In this document: positions 1-11,313 of the stretch, piece by piece
Layout: each line of letters opens with the position of its first letter
How positions within the stretch are numbered: the stretch's first letter is position 1
NCBI RefSeq assembly: GCF_013426915.1
Contig: NZ_AP023179.1
Location: forward strand, 1 to 64,000
DNA: 64,000 nt
DNA from: Paraburkholderia sp. PGU19
GTDB lineage: Bacteria; Pseudomonadota; Gammaproteobacteria; Burkholderiales; Burkholderiaceae
Direction: 5' to 3'
The notes under the pieces: generated by a model
What the model was told of the DNA's origin: nothing
Seen by the model: the letters and a program-made list of their open reading frames with translations, nothing else
The model's database searches: none
Position numbers and translations under genes: made by a program

Positions 1-100
1 AGCGTCTGGGGCTTTTCCGCCTGGCTGCTTCGGGCCTCGTCGCGTATCCCGCGATCAGAGCGCCGGCGGGACGCGTCGCAAACATAACGATAGCAACTTG

Positions 101-1675
101 ATGAACGAATTCTGGCAACACTGTTCCGCATTGCTGGAGCGTGAATTGACGCCCCAGCAGTACGTGACGTGGATCAAACCGTTGGCCCCGGTCGCCTTTG
201 ACGCCGATGCGAATACCCTGAGCATCGCAGCGCCGAACCGTTTCAAGCTGGATTGGGTCAAGAGCCAGTTTTCCGGCCGCATCACCGATCTCGCGCGTGA
301 CTTCTGGCATTCGCCCGTCGACGTCCAGTTCGTCCTTGATCCCAAAGCCGGCGTGCGTTCGGCGCCCGCCGCGCCGTCGCGGCCATCGCCGGTGGGCGCG
401 CGCAGTGGAGCCGCAGCCGTCGATGCCGCAGTCGGCGCCGTCCACGCGGCGCAGGCCGCGCGCGCGAGCGGCATGGGCGCAGGCGGCACGCTGGCGGGCC
501 TCGGCGCGCACGCGCACGCCGCGCAACTGACCGACGATGCCGCCGACCTCGATCTCCCCAGCCTCGACGCGAACGAAGCGGCAGCCGCACGCCGTACGTG
601 GCGTCCAGGCGCGGCTGCGACGGCCGCGAACGGCGAAAGCGACTCGATGTACGAGCGTTCGAAGCTGAACCCCGTGCTCACCTTCGACAACTTCGTGACC
701 GGCAAGGCGAACCAGCTGGCGCGCGCGGCCGCGATCCAGGTCGCCGACAACCCGGGTATCTCGTACAACCCGCTGTTCCTTTACGGCGGCGTGGGCCTCG
801 GCAAGACTCACCTGATTCACGCGATCGGCAATCAGTTGCTGATGGACAAAGCCGGTGCGCGCATCCGCTACATCCACGCGGAGCAGTACGTGTCGGACGT
901 GGTGAAGGCGTATCAACGCAAGGCATTCGACGACTTCAAGCGCTACTACCATTCGCTCGACCTGCTGCTGATCGACGATATTCAGTTCTTTTCGGGCAAA
1001 TCCCGCACGCAGGAAGAGTTCTTCTACGCGTTCGAGGCATTGGTTGCGAACAAGGCACAGGTGATCATCACCAGCGATACCTATCCGAAAGAAATCTCAG
1101 GTATCGACGACCGTCTGATCTCGCGCTTCGATTCCGGCCTCACCGTCGCAATCGAGCCGCCCGAGCTTGAAATGCGAGTCGCGATTCTGATGCGCAAGGC
1201 GCAATCGGAAGGCGTGAATCTGAACGAGGATGTCGCGTTTTTTGTCGCGAAGCATCTGCGCTCGAACGTTCGCGAACTGGAAGGCGCGCTGCGCAAGATT
1301 CTCGCGTACTCGAAGTTCCACGGCCGCGAGATCACGATCGAGCTGACCAAGGAAGCACTGAAAGACCTGTTGACGGTACAAAACCGGCAGATTTCGGTGG
1401 AAAACATCCAGAAAACGGTCGCCGACTTCTACAGCATCAAGGTCGCCGACATGTATTCGAAGAAGCGTCCGGCCAATATCGCGCGTCCGCGCCAGATTGC
1501 GATGTACCTGGCCAAGGAACTGACGCAGAAGAGCCTGCCGGAAATCGGCGAGCTGTTCGGCGGGCGCGACCACACGACGGTGCTGCATGCGGTGCGCAAG
1601 ATCGCCGACGAGCGCGGCAAGGACGCGCAGCTCAACCACGAGCTTCACGTGCTGGAGCAGACGCTGAAGGGTTGA
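101..1675 (+). CDS. dnaA: Chromosomal replication initiator protein DnaA
   Basis: Initiator ATPase that binds DnaA boxes and opens oriC. The ATG at 101 gives the family N-terminus MNEFWQHC; a TTG lies directly before it. Domain I covers about residues 1-85. Domain II (about 86-185) is long and Ala/Gly/His-rich, so the protein has 524 residues against about 467 in E. coli. The AAA+ domain has Walker A GLGKTHL (near residue 232), Walker [11 protein letters not shown] and the DDRLISRF segment. The C-terminal DNA-binding domain has [13 protein letters not shown] and GGRDHTTV. It heads the dnaA-dnaN-gyrB series. No strong Shine-Dalgarno site is visible, and the usual origin region would lie left of the window. 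Confidence 0.98.
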   Translation: MNEFWQHCSALLERELTPQQYVTWIKPLAPVAFDADANTLSIAAPNRFKLDWVKSQFSGRITDLARDFWHSPVDVQFVLDPKAGVRSAPAAPSRPSPVGARSGAAAVDAAVGAVHAAQAARASGMGAGGTLAGLGAHAHAAQLTDDAADLDLPSLDANEAAAARRTWRPGAAATAANGESDSMYERSKLNPVLTFDNFVTGKANQLARAAAIQVADNPGISYNPLFLYGGVGLGKTHLIHAIGNQLLMDKAGARIRYIHAEQYVSDVVKAYQRKAFDDFKRYYHSLDLLLIDDIQFFSGKSRTQEEFFYAFEALVANKAQVIITSDTYPKEISGIDDRLISRFDSGLTVAIEPPELEMRVAILMRKAQSEGVNLNEDVAFFVAKHLRSNVRELEGALRKILAYSKFHGREITIELTKEALKDLLTVQNRQISVENIQKTVADFYSIKVADMYSKKRPANIARPRQIAMYLAKELTQKSLPEIGELFGGRDHTTVLHAVRKIADERGKDAQLNHELHVLEQTLKG

Positions 1676-1933
1676 GACGGGGTTAGGGGGCCAGATCAGG
1701 TCGAAGGTTTCCTCGAACCGGTCGGAAAATTCGATCTGTTTATTGCGCAAGCCACCCCCAATTTAGGGAAGTGCTTCCATTTTCAGGCACAATACAGGTT
1801 TAACCGTCCGGAAAAAGCGGGCGGGATTCAAATGCCGTGACTGGCGCAGCACCGCGCCGGCGGGGGGCCGGGGCCGCGCGCTTCAATACTGCTGGGCAAG
1901 GCGCGCAGGCCGTCACATCAACGAAGGAACTCT
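1676..1933 (+). promoter_or_regulatory. dnaA-dnaN intergenic region
   Basis: A 258-base gap. I see no perfect DnaA box here. An AT-richer part near 1735-1805 could hold a dnaN promoter, but no convincing -35/-10 pair stands out. The dnaN ribosome-binding site (AAGGAA) lies just before the start. Confidence 0.4.
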
Positions 1934-3037
1934 ATGCAACTGGTCAAGACCGAACGCGATAACCTCCTCAGGCCGCTGCAAACCGTGAGCGGCATTGTCG
2001 AACGCCGTCATACGTTGCCGATCCTCGCCAATTTGCTGATTACCAAGAACGGCCCGGACGTCTCGTTCCTGTCCACCGACCTCGAACTGCAAATCACCAC
2101 GCGCGCTGACTTCGGCGTCGGCGGCGACTCGGTGGCCACGACGGTGGCGGCACGCAAGCTGCTCGACATTCTGCGCGCCATGCCCGACGGGCAAGTCACG
2201 CTGACCCTGAACGACAAACGCCTGACGGTCCAGTCCGGCAAAAGCCGTTTCGCATTGCAGACGCTGGCGGCCGACGAGTTCCCGACCGTCGCTCAAGCTA
2301 AAGACTTCGGCGCGAACCTCGCGGTTCCCCAGAAAACGTTCCGCCAGTTGCTCGGCATGGTCCATTTCGCGATGGCGCAGCAGGACATCCGTTACTACCT
2401 GAACGGCATGCTGCTGGTGGTCGACGGCGATCAGTTGATGGCTGTCGCGACGGACGGTCACCGTCTCGCGTTTTCGTCGATGAAGATCGAAGGGTCGTTC
2501 GCGCGTCAGGAAGTCATCATCCCGCGTAAGACGATTCTCGAACTGCAGCGTCTGCTCGAAGACATCGATGATGTCCTCAAGATCGACATCGCGCCCACGC
2601 AGGTCAAGTTCACGTTCGGCGGCGTCGAACTGGTTTCGAAGCTGGTCGAAGGCAAGTTCCCCGACTTCCAGCGCGTGATTCCGAAGTCGCACAAGAACAC
2701 GTTCGTGATCGGCCGCGAAGAGCTGCAACGTTCGCTGCAACGCGCGGCCATTCTGACCTCTGACAAGTTCAAGGGCGTGCGCTGCATCGTCGAGCCGGGT
2801 CAGCTGAAGATCATGTCTACCAACGCGGACCAGGAAGAAGCCCAGGAAGAACTCGAAATCCCCTACCAGGGCGACAGCATCGACATCGGTTTCAACGTCA
2901 CGTACCTGCTCGACGTGCTCGCGAACCTGAAGGTCGATCTGCTGGAAATCAGCCTCGGCGACGCGAGTTCGAGCGCGCTGATCACGATTCCTGAGAACGA
3001 CGAGTTCAAATACGTGGTGATGCCGATGCGCATCTGA
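1934..3037 (+). CDS. dnaN: DNA polymerase III subunit beta (sliding clamp)
   Basis: Ring-shaped processivity clamp that holds replicative polymerase on DNA and binds other repair and replication partners. The 367 residues match the family's normal length of three repeated clamp folds. The N-terminus MQLVKTERDNLLRPLQ, internal ERRHTLPILANLL and the C-terminus YVVMPMRI are diagnostic. The start follows GAAGGAACTCT. It is the second gene of dnaA-dnaN-gyrB and has its own terminator immediately downstream. Confidence 0.98.
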   Translation: MQLVKTERDNLLRPLQTVSGIVERRHTLPILANLLITKNGPDVSFLSTDLELQITTRADFGVGGDSVATTVAARKLLDILRAMPDGQVTLTLNDKRLTVQSGKSRFALQTLAADEFPTVAQAKDFGANLAVPQKTFRQLLGMVHFAMAQQDIRYYLNGMLLVVDGDQLMAVATDGHRLAFSSMKIEGSFARQEVIIPRKTILELQRLLEDIDDVLKIDIAPTQVKFTFGGVELVSKLVEGKFPDFQRVIPKSHKNTFVIGREELQRSLQRAAILTSDKFKGVRCIVEPGQLKIMSTNADQEEAQEELEIPYQGDSIDIGFNVTYLLDVLANLKVDLLEISLGDASSSALITIPENDEFKYVVMPMRI

Positions 3038-3052
3038 CGCGTCCAACACGAA

Positions 3053-3091
3053 GAACACACCAAGGGGCGCAGCGCCCCTTTGGTGTTTTTA
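3053..3091 (+). terminator. Rho-independent terminator after dnaN
   Basis: Hairpin ACACCAAGGGGCGC paired with GCGCCCCTTTGGTGT (one bulged T), followed by a run of five T. It separates dnaN from gyrB. Confidence 0.85.
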
Positions 3092-3102
3092 TGGTGTTTT
3101 GA

Positions 3103-5622
<2,520 letters not shown>

Positions 5623-5656
5623 GCGTCCCGAGTCAAATCAGCTAAGCACCAACAAA

Positions 5657-5687
5657 AACTCCAACCGTCACCGGTTGGAGTTTTTTA
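5657..5687 (+). terminator. Rho-independent terminator after gyrB
   Basis: Perfect 11-bp stem AACTCCAACCG / CGGTTGGAGTT with loop TCAC, followed by TTTTTT. Confidence 0.9.
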
Positions 5688-5701
5688 TTGCCGAAGACGT
5701 T

Positions 5702-5974
5702 TCAAGTCCACTTGCGTGCGTACCGGTCCTTCACGACCTGCGAGACAAAAGTCGACAAACCTTGCCCTGCGACGGCCAGCCGCTTCATCTCCTCGACTTC
5801 TCGCTGTCCCGTCGTCGCATAGTCGTACAGATACACGCCACCGTCACGAAACTTCACGGTGATCGCGTCATCCGATACCTCGTACGCCACGACACCCGAC
5901 TGGCCGCTCAAATCCCGATACCGCTTCATCCTCGCACCCACATCCGACAGCAGCAGAACAACGGAATCGAGCAC
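5702..5974 (-). CDS. Small KTSC-like domain protein
   Basis: 90 residues from a GTG at 5974, or 75 residues from the ATG at 5929 (MKRYRDLSG). The body runs GVVAYEVSDDAITVKFRDG, then YLYDYATTG and a C-terminal helix ending KDRYARKW. This pattern of a short beta sheet with Y-x-Y and a final basic helix resembles the KTSC domain, which is known mostly from small uncharacterised proteins. The GTG start has AGGA 7 bases upstream and lies 10 bases after the AraC gene's stop, which suggests an operon and translational coupling. Function unknown; the KTSC call is by eye. Confidence 0.7.
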   Translation of the reverse strand: MLDSVVLLLSDVGARMKRYRDLSGQSGVVAYEVSDDAITVKFRDGGVYLYDYATTGQREVEEMKRLAVAGQGLSTFVSQVVKDRYARKWT

Positions 5975-5983
5975 GAACCATTC

Positions 5984-6850
5984 CTAAACGACGGGCAAGC
6001 AGATATCTGTCAGCAAATTCGCCGGCGCGGTCTCCTTAGGATTATTCAAATACTCCTCGAACACCGGCGCGTCGGCGGCCTCATGTTCCGAATTGACCAG
6101 CCACTCGCCGTAAAGCCACTGATAAGCCGACGCCATATCCGCGTAAGGTCCCTTATGCCGCAACACCGCGTACCTGCCACCCTTGATCGACGTGACGCTC
6201 ACCAGCCCATCACCCGAGACATCGACTGCGCGCGGCAGCCACACGCCCGCCTTCGACCGTAACTCACCCTCGGCCACCGCAGTCGGATCATCGTAGTAAA
6301 TGCCGATCATCCGCATCTCGTTCGACAGCAGGCCACGGGAAGCCAGCCATCCCATCAGCGTATCGAACGCCTTGCCGATCTGCATATACGGCCCGACGTG
6401 ATCGACGCTCAGCACGTCGAAGCCCTCGATATCGCGTATCACCACATCTCTCATCGTCATTTGGCACTCTCCTGAATCCGCAAGTGACGGCCGGAACCGG
6501 CTGTGCGTCCCGGCCTTCCGATACAGCGCGGGCGGCATGCCGAAGACGGCGCTGAACGTCCGCGTGAACGACTGCAAACTGCTATAGCCGGACCGCTCGG
6601 CGATCTCGGCAATCGGCATCGACCCATTCGCGAGAAAGCCCGCCGCGCGATGCAAACGCAACCGGCGTACCGTCGTCGCGACCGTTTCGCCGTACATGGC
6701 CTGATAGATCCGATGCCAGTGATACGGCGACAGACACGCAATCCCGGCGAGCCGGTCGATATCCAGCGGCTCGTCGAGGTGATCGTAGATATGGTCGAGC
6801 ACGCGAGCGAGCCGCGCGGCGTAGCGCGCGCGATGGTCGATATCGTTCAT
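5984..6850 (-). CDS. AraC-family regulator with GyrI-like effector domain
   Basis: Transcription regulator of 288 residues. Residues about 1-110 form the double helix-turn-helix of the AraC family (LDIDRLAGIACLSPYHWHR, then IAEIAERSGYSSLQSFTRTF, then GMPPALYR). From about residue 120 a GyrI/BmrR-type effector-binding domain follows (DVVIRDIEGFDVLSVDHVGPY, shown in part). This N-HTH plus C-GyrI layout is that of Rob and SoxS-like drug or stress sensors. The start MNDIDHRARY at 6850 is preferred over an ATG at 6859; neither has a strong ribosome-binding site. It is transcribed away from the ethanolamine permease and toward the small KTSC-like gene. Confidence 0.88.
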   Translation of the reverse strand: MNDIDHRARYAARLARVLDHIYDHLDEPLDIDRLAGIACLSPYHWHRIYQAMYGETVATTVRRLRLHRAAGFLANGSMPIAEIAERSGYSSLQSFTRTFSAVFGMPPALYRKAGTHSRFRPSLADSGECQMTMRDVVIRDIEGFDVLSVDHVGPYMQIGKAFDTLMGWLASRGLLSNEMRMIGIYYDDPTAVAEGELRSKAGVWLPRAVDVSGDGLVSVTSIKGGRYAVLRHKGPYADMASAYQWLYGEWLVNSEHEAADAPVFEEYLNNPKETAPANLLTDICLPVV

Positions 6851-7135
6851 GGCAAGCATTGGAAAAGGATTGATGAAAACACGATAGCACGCGGAGATTT
6901 ACCAAATCCTGCGGATTTTTCACTGCACTGCCCGTCAATCGCCGCGCATATTCAGCATCTTCTTAACCGCGACCCAACGAAACAAAATCAAACAATCCAA
7001 GCTAACTTTTGCCGATTTTCGATAACGCCTCGATTAATGGCTTCCTACCATCGCCAGATGCCGCCGCCAAAAGGACCGCTCCGTGGGCCAATCACGCGGG
7101 CCAATCAGCCGGCAACTTCAACAAGGGAGCCTCAG
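6851..7135. promoter_or_regulatory. Divergent promoter region, AraC regulator / ethanolamine permease
   Basis: 285 bases between divergent genes. It contains the inverted repeat AAATCC-TGC-GGATTT at 6904-6918 and an AT-rich stretch near 6960-7040, which is likely promoter DNA. No sigma-54 type GG-N10-GC element stands out. Confidence 0.4.
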
Positions 7136-8539
7136 ATGAAATCAGAGTCGACAACCCAGCACAAAGGCGCCGTTACGCATCACGAACTGAAGCAGACGCT
7201 CGGCACCTGGCAGCTTTGGGGCATCGCCGTCGGCCTCGTGATCTCCGGCGAGTATTTCGGCTGGAGCTACGGTTGGGCGAGCGCCGGCACGCTCGGTTTC
7301 GTGATCACCGCGCTGTTCATCGCTGCGATGTACACGACGTTCATTTTCAGCTTCACCGAGCTCACCACGTCGATCCCGCACGCGGGCGGCCCGTTCGCCT
7401 ATGCGCGCCACGCGTTCGGCCCGACGGGGGGCTACATCGCGGGCGCTGCGACGCTCGTCGAGTTCGTGTTTGCGCCACCCGCGATCGCGCTCGCGATCGG
7501 CGCGTATCTGCATGTGCAGTTTCCCGGCCTCGAACCGAAGCACGCGGCGATGGGCGCGTATCTCGTGTTCATGGCGCTGAATATCGTCGGCGTGCAGATC
7601 GCGGCGGCGTTCGAGCTGTGCGTGACGCTGCTCGCGATCTTCGAGCTGCTCGTGTTCATGGGCGTCGTGTCGCCGGGCTTCCAGTGGTCGAACTTCACGA
7701 AGGGCGGCTGGGCGGGTTCCGACACGTTCAGCATGGGCTCGTTCCACGGCATGTTCGCCGCGATTCCGTTCGCGATCTGGTTCTTCCTCGCGATCGAAGG
7801 TGTCGCGATGGCCGCCGAAGAAGCGAAGAATCCGAAGCGCTCCATCCCGATCGCCTACGTGACGGGCATCCTGACGCTCGTCGTGCTGGCCATCGGCGTG
7901 ATGGTGTTCGCGGGCGCAGCGGGCGACTGGACGAAGCTCTCCAACATCAACGACCCGCTGCCTCAAGCGATGAAATACATCGTCGGCGAAAACAGCGGCT
8001 GGATGCATATGCTCGTGTGGCTGGGACTGTTCGGTCTCGTCGCGTCATTCCACGGCATCATCCTCGGCTACTCGCGGCAAATTTTCGCGCTGGCGCGCGC
8101 GGGCTACCTGCCCGAATGGCTGTCGAAAGTGCATCCGCGCTTCAAGACCCCGCATCGCGCGATTCTCGCGGGCGGCGTGATCGGCATTGCAGCGATCTAT
8201 AGCGACGAGCTGATCCAGTTCGGCGGCCAGACGCTGACAGCGAACATCGTGACGATGTCGGTATTTGGCGCTATCGTGATGTACATCATCAGCATGCTCT
8301 CGCTTTTCAAGTTGCGCCGCAGCGACCCGAATATGGAGCGTCCGTTCCGCGCGCCGCTGTTTCCGTACTTCCCGGCGTTCGCGCTGGTGGCCGCGGTGAT
8401 TTCGCTGGCGACGATGATCTACTTCAACCTGCTCGTCGCGCTGGTGTTCGCCGCGTTCCTCGCGCTTGGCTACGGCTACTTCCTGATGACGCGTCATCAA
8501 CGCGAAGTCGCGCCCGTCGACGCATTGCTCGAAGAATGA
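7136..8539 (+). CDS. eat: Ethanolamine permease
   Basis: Inner-membrane amino-acid/polyamine/organocation (APC) family importer of 467 residues with about 12 hydrophobic segments. The N-terminus HHELKQTLGTWQLWGIAVG and the segment SGEYFGWSYGWASAG are typical of ethanolamine permeases. The ATG at 7136 has AAGGGA 8 bases upstream; the reading frame stays open much further left, but that extension is not plausible protein. Its position directly before eutBC supports ethanolamine as substrate. The usual name in this family is eat or eutP. Confidence 0.92.
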   Translation: MKSESTTQHKGAVTHHELKQTLGTWQLWGIAVGLVISGEYFGWSYGWASAGTLGFVITALFIAAMYTTFIFSFTELTTSIPHAGGPFAYARHAFGPTGGYIAGAATLVEFVFAPPAIALAIGAYLHVQFPGLEPKHAAMGAYLVFMALNIVGVQIAAAFELCVTLLAIFELLVFMGVVSPGFQWSNFTKGGWAGSDTFSMGSFHGMFAAIPFAIWFFLAIEGVAMAAEEAKNPKRSIPIAYVTGILTLVVLAIGVMVFAGAAGDWTKLSNINDPLPQAMKYIVGENSGWMHMLVWLGLFGLVASFHGIILGYSRQIFALARAGYLPEWLSKVHPRFKTPHRAILAGGVIGIAAIYSDELIQFGGQTLTANIVTMSVFGAIVMYIISMLSLFKLRRSDPNMERPFRAPLFPYFPAFALVAAVISLATMIYFNLLVALVFAAFLALGYGYFLMTRHQREVAPVDALLEE

Positions 8540-8607
8540 CCACGCTGTAGAAGCACTGGCGTACCTGCAACAAGCCGCGCAGTAGCTGCGGCGATGGAGT
8601 ACACGAC

Positions 8608-10002
8608 ATGAGCTACACGGAGACAATCGGCAGCCGCACGTACCGTTTTGCCGATCTGAAGACACTAATGGCGAAGGCGAGCCCGCTGCGTTCCGGCGAT
8701 CAGCTCGCCGGCATCGCGGCGGCGAGCGAGGAAGAGCGCGTCGCCGCGAAGATGGCGCTCGCGGACGTGCCGCTGCGCACGTTCCTGAACGAAGCGCTCG
8801 TTCCTTACGAGAGCGACGAAGTTACGCGCCTCGTTGTGGACACGCATTCGTCCGAAGCGTTCGCCGAGATTGCGCATCTGACGGTGGGTGAGTTTCGCAA
8901 CTGGCTGCTGTCGAGTTCGACGGATACGGCCGCCCTCACGCGCATCACGAAAGGGCTCACGCCCGAGATGGTCGCGGCTGTGTCGAAGCTGATGCGCAAT
9001 CAGGATCTGATCCTCGCGGCGCGCAAGCGTCCCGTCGTCACGCGCTTTCGCAACACGGTCGGCTTGCCGGGTCACATGTCGGTGCGGCTGCAGCCGAATC
9101 ATCCGACGGATGACGTGAAGGGCATCGCTGCATCGATGATCGACGGCTTGATGTACGGTTGCGGCGATGCGATGGTCGGCATCAATCCGGCGTCCGACAG
9201 TCTTTCGGCGATCACGAAGCTGCTCATGATGATCGACGACTTCCGCACGCGCTATCAGGTGCCGACGCAATCGTGCGTCCTCACGCACGTTACCAACACG
9301 ATTGCGGCGATCGAGAAGGGTGCGCCCGTCGATCTCGTGTTCCAGTCGATCGCAGGCACCGAGAAGGCGAACGCAGGTTTTGGCATCTCGCTTGCGCTGT
9401 TGCAGGAAGCGTATGAAGCGGCGTTGTCGCTAAAGCGGGGCACGGTCGGCAACAACGTGATGTACTTCGAGACGGGGCAGGGCAGTGCGCTGTCGGCGGA
9501 TGCGCATCATGGCGTCGATCAGCAGACCTGCGAGGTGCGCGCGTACGCCGTCGCGCGCCAGTTCAATCCGTTTCTGGTGAATACCGTAGTCGGCTTTATC
9601 GGCCCCGAGTATCTGTACGACGGCAAGCAGATCACGCGCGCGGGTCTCGAAGATCACTTCTGCGGCAAGCTGCTCGGCGTGCCGATGGGCTGCGACATCT
9701 GCTACACGAATCACGCGGAAGCCGATCAGGACGACATGGACAATCTGTTGACGCTGCTTGGCGTGGCGGGTATCAACTTCATCATGGGCATTCCCGGCGC
9801 GGATGACGTGATGCTGAATTACCAGAGCACGTCGTTCCATGACGCGCTGTATGTGCGCGACGTGCTGGGGTTGCGCCGCGCGCCCGAGTTCGAAGAATGG
9901 CTGGAGTCGATGCAGATCACCGATCCGCGCGGTGCGCTGCTCAATGCGCCGACGCGTCAGCCTTTGCTTGAAGGCGCAAGCGAATGGATGGGCATCGCAT
10001 GA
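8608..10002 (+). CDS. eutB: Ethanolamine ammonia-lyase large (catalytic) subunit
   Basis: Adenosylcobalamin-dependent lyase that converts ethanolamine to acetaldehyde and ammonia, together with EutC. 464 residues, close to the family's usual length. Recognisable stretches include the start SYTETIGSRTYRFADLKTLM, the TRFRNTVGLPGHMSVRLQPN region (shown in part), QSIAGTEKANAGFG, MYFETGQGSALSADAHHG and GVPMGCDICYTNHAEADQDD. It starts 68 bases after the permease gene with GGAG 8 bases before ATG. Its stop overlaps the eutC start. Confidence 0.97.
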   Translation: MSYTETIGSRTYRFADLKTLMAKASPLRSGDQLAGIAAASEEERVAAKMALADVPLRTFLNEALVPYESDEVTRLVVDTHSSEAFAEIAHLTVGEFRNWLLSSSTDTAALTRITKGLTPEMVAAVSKLMRNQDLILAARKRPVVTRFRNTVGLPGHMSVRLQPNHPTDDVKGIAASMIDGLMYGCGDAMVGINPASDSLSAITKLLMMIDDFRTRYQVPTQSCVLTHVTNTIAAIEKGAPVDLVFQSIAGTEKANAGFGISLALLQEAYEAALSLKRGTVGNNVMYFETGQGSALSADAHHGVDQQTCEVRAYAVARQFNPFLVNTVVGFIGPEYLYDGKQITRAGLEDHFCGKLLGVPMGCDICYTNHAEADQDDMDNLLTLLGVAGINFIMGIPGADDVMLNYQSTSFHDALYVRDVLGLRRAPEFEEWLESMQITDPRGALLNAPTRQPLLEGASEWMGIA

Positions 10003-10790
10003 GCGATTCGATCGAAAAGAATGCGTGGCAGGCGTTGCGTGCGTTCACGAATGCGCGCATCGCATTGGGCCGCGCGGGCAACAGTCTGCCGACTGCGCCC
10101 CTACTCGCGTTCAATCTCTCGCATGCGCAGGCGCGCGATGCCGTGCATCATCCGCTCGAAGCTGACGTCCTGCATGAACAGTTGCGCGCGCACGGCTTCA
10201 CGTCGCTCGACGTGCATAGCGCGGCACCGGATCGCGCGCATTATTTGCGGCGTCCGGATATGGGGCGGCGCCTGTCCGATGAGAGCCGCGATGCGCTAAG
10301 CAAGGCGGCGACCAATGATGCGCCCGATGTTGTGTTCGTCATAGCCGATGGACTCTCCGCGTTCGCTGCTTCGAAGCAATCGATTCCATTCCTGCAAGCA
10401 ATCACGAAGCGTCTCACCGACTGGAAGATCGGACCTGTCGTGGTCGCGCGTCAATCGCGTGTCGCGTTGGGCGATGAGATCGGCGAGTTGTTGAAGACGA
10501 AGCTCGTCGTGATGCTGATTGGCGAAAGGCCGGGGCTGAGTTCGCCGGATAGTCTCGGTGTCTATCTGACGTACGCGCCGAAAGTGGGATGCAGCGACGC
10601 GCAGCGCAATTGCATTTCAAACGTGCGGCCGGAAGGACTCGATTACGAAGCCGCGGCGCACAAGCTGCACTATCTGCTGACGCATGCGCGTCGTCTGGGG
10701 GTGACGGGCGTCGGCTTGAAGGACGACAGCGACGCGCTGCTTCAGGCTGACGAAGCGGCGTCCGCTATTGCTGACGCCTCGAAGAAATAG
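9999..10790 (+). CDS. eutC: Ethanolamine ammonia-lyase small subunit
   Basis: Small subunit needed for cobalamin binding and assembly of ethanolamine ammonia-lyase. 263 residues from the ATG at 9999, which overlaps the eutB stop as ATGA, so translation is coupled. Characteristic pieces are FTNARIALGRAGNSLPT, LRRPDMGRRL, VVARQSRVALGDEIGELL and LIGERPGLSSPDSLGVYLTY. It is shorter than the E. coli protein (about 295), mainly at the N-terminus. Confidence 0.95.
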   Translation: MSDSIEKNAWQALRAFTNARIALGRAGNSLPTAPLLAFNLSHAQARDAVHHPLEADVLHEQLRAHGFTSLDVHSAAPDRAHYLRRPDMGRRLSDESRDALSKAATNDAPDVVFVIADGLSAFAASKQSIPFLQAITKRLTDWKIGPVVVARQSRVALGDEIGELLKTKLVVMLIGERPGLSSPDSLGVYLTYAPKVGCSDAQRNCISNVRPEGLDYEAAAHKLHYLLTHARRLGVTGVGLKDDSDALLQADEAASAIADASKK

Positions 10791-10826
10791 AAAAGTGCCC
10801 AGACGCACGCAGCGTTTGGGCACTCG
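10787..10826 (-). terminator. Terminator between eutC and DUF779 gene
   Basis: Stem AGTGCCCAGACGC / GCGTTTGGGCACT (one G-T pair), loop ACGCA. The T-tract (TTTTCTATTTC) is on the minus strand, so it mainly serves the leftward DUF779/aldehyde dehydrogenase transcript. It may also stop eutC read-through. Confidence 0.7.
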
Positions 10827-10837
10827 GAACATCGACA

Positions 10838-11233
10838 TCAAACAGCGTCGGCTTTGCTCACCGGGTGCTTTTCGAGCCACGCATTCTCTTCATCGCTGTA
10901 CAGGCGCGAGCGCGTCAAGAACCGCAGACCCGTCGGCCGCTCCAGTGAAAACATGCCGCCGTTGCCCGGCACGGCATCGATGATCAACTGCGTGTGTTGC
11001 CAGTACTCGAATTGCGATTCGCTCATGTAGAACGGCACGCCTGCAATCTCGCCGAGCCTCACATCCGATCCGCCGACCATGAATTCATTCGACGGAAAGC
11101 ACATCGGCGCGCTGCCGTCGCAACATCCGCCCGACTGATGAAAAATAATCGGACCGTGCTCGGCGCTCAACTGCTGGATCAGCTTGACCGCCGCATCCGT
11201 TGCCACGACACGCGCAACGCCTGATTCGCTCAT
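10838..11233 (-). CDS. DUF779 family protein linked to acetaldehyde dehydrogenase
   Basis: 131-residue protein of the DUF779 family. Conserved parts seen are IIFHQSGGCCDGSAPMC, then GVPFYMSESQFEYWQHTQL and GMFSLERPTGLRF. The Cys-Cys and third Cys suggest metal or redox chemistry, which is inference. The start at 11233 has AGAGGAAG 7 bases upstream. It lies 80 bases downstream of the aldehyde dehydrogenase on the same strand. Family members are regularly found beside acetaldehyde/acetoin-type dehydrogenases, but the biochemical role is not known to me. Confidence 0.9.
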   Translation of the reverse strand: MSESGVARVVATDAAVKLIQQLSAEHGPIIFHQSGGCCDGSAPMCFPSNEFMVGGSDVRLGEIAGVPFYMSESQFEYWQHTQLIIDAVPGNGGMFSLERPTGLRFLTRSRLYSDEENAWLEKHPVSKADAV

Positions 11234-11313
11234 CGCGCTTCCTCTTTTGGCTTGTTCCGCTGGGAAAAAAGGGCGAACCGCATCGCGCGATCCGCCCAAC
11301 AGGAGCACTACGC

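Noticed and set aside
6503..7135. Long N-terminal extension of the ethanolamine permease
   Set aside because: It would overlap the AraC gene and encodes hydrophilic random sequence; the ATG at 7136 has a good ribosome-binding site and the family N-terminus.
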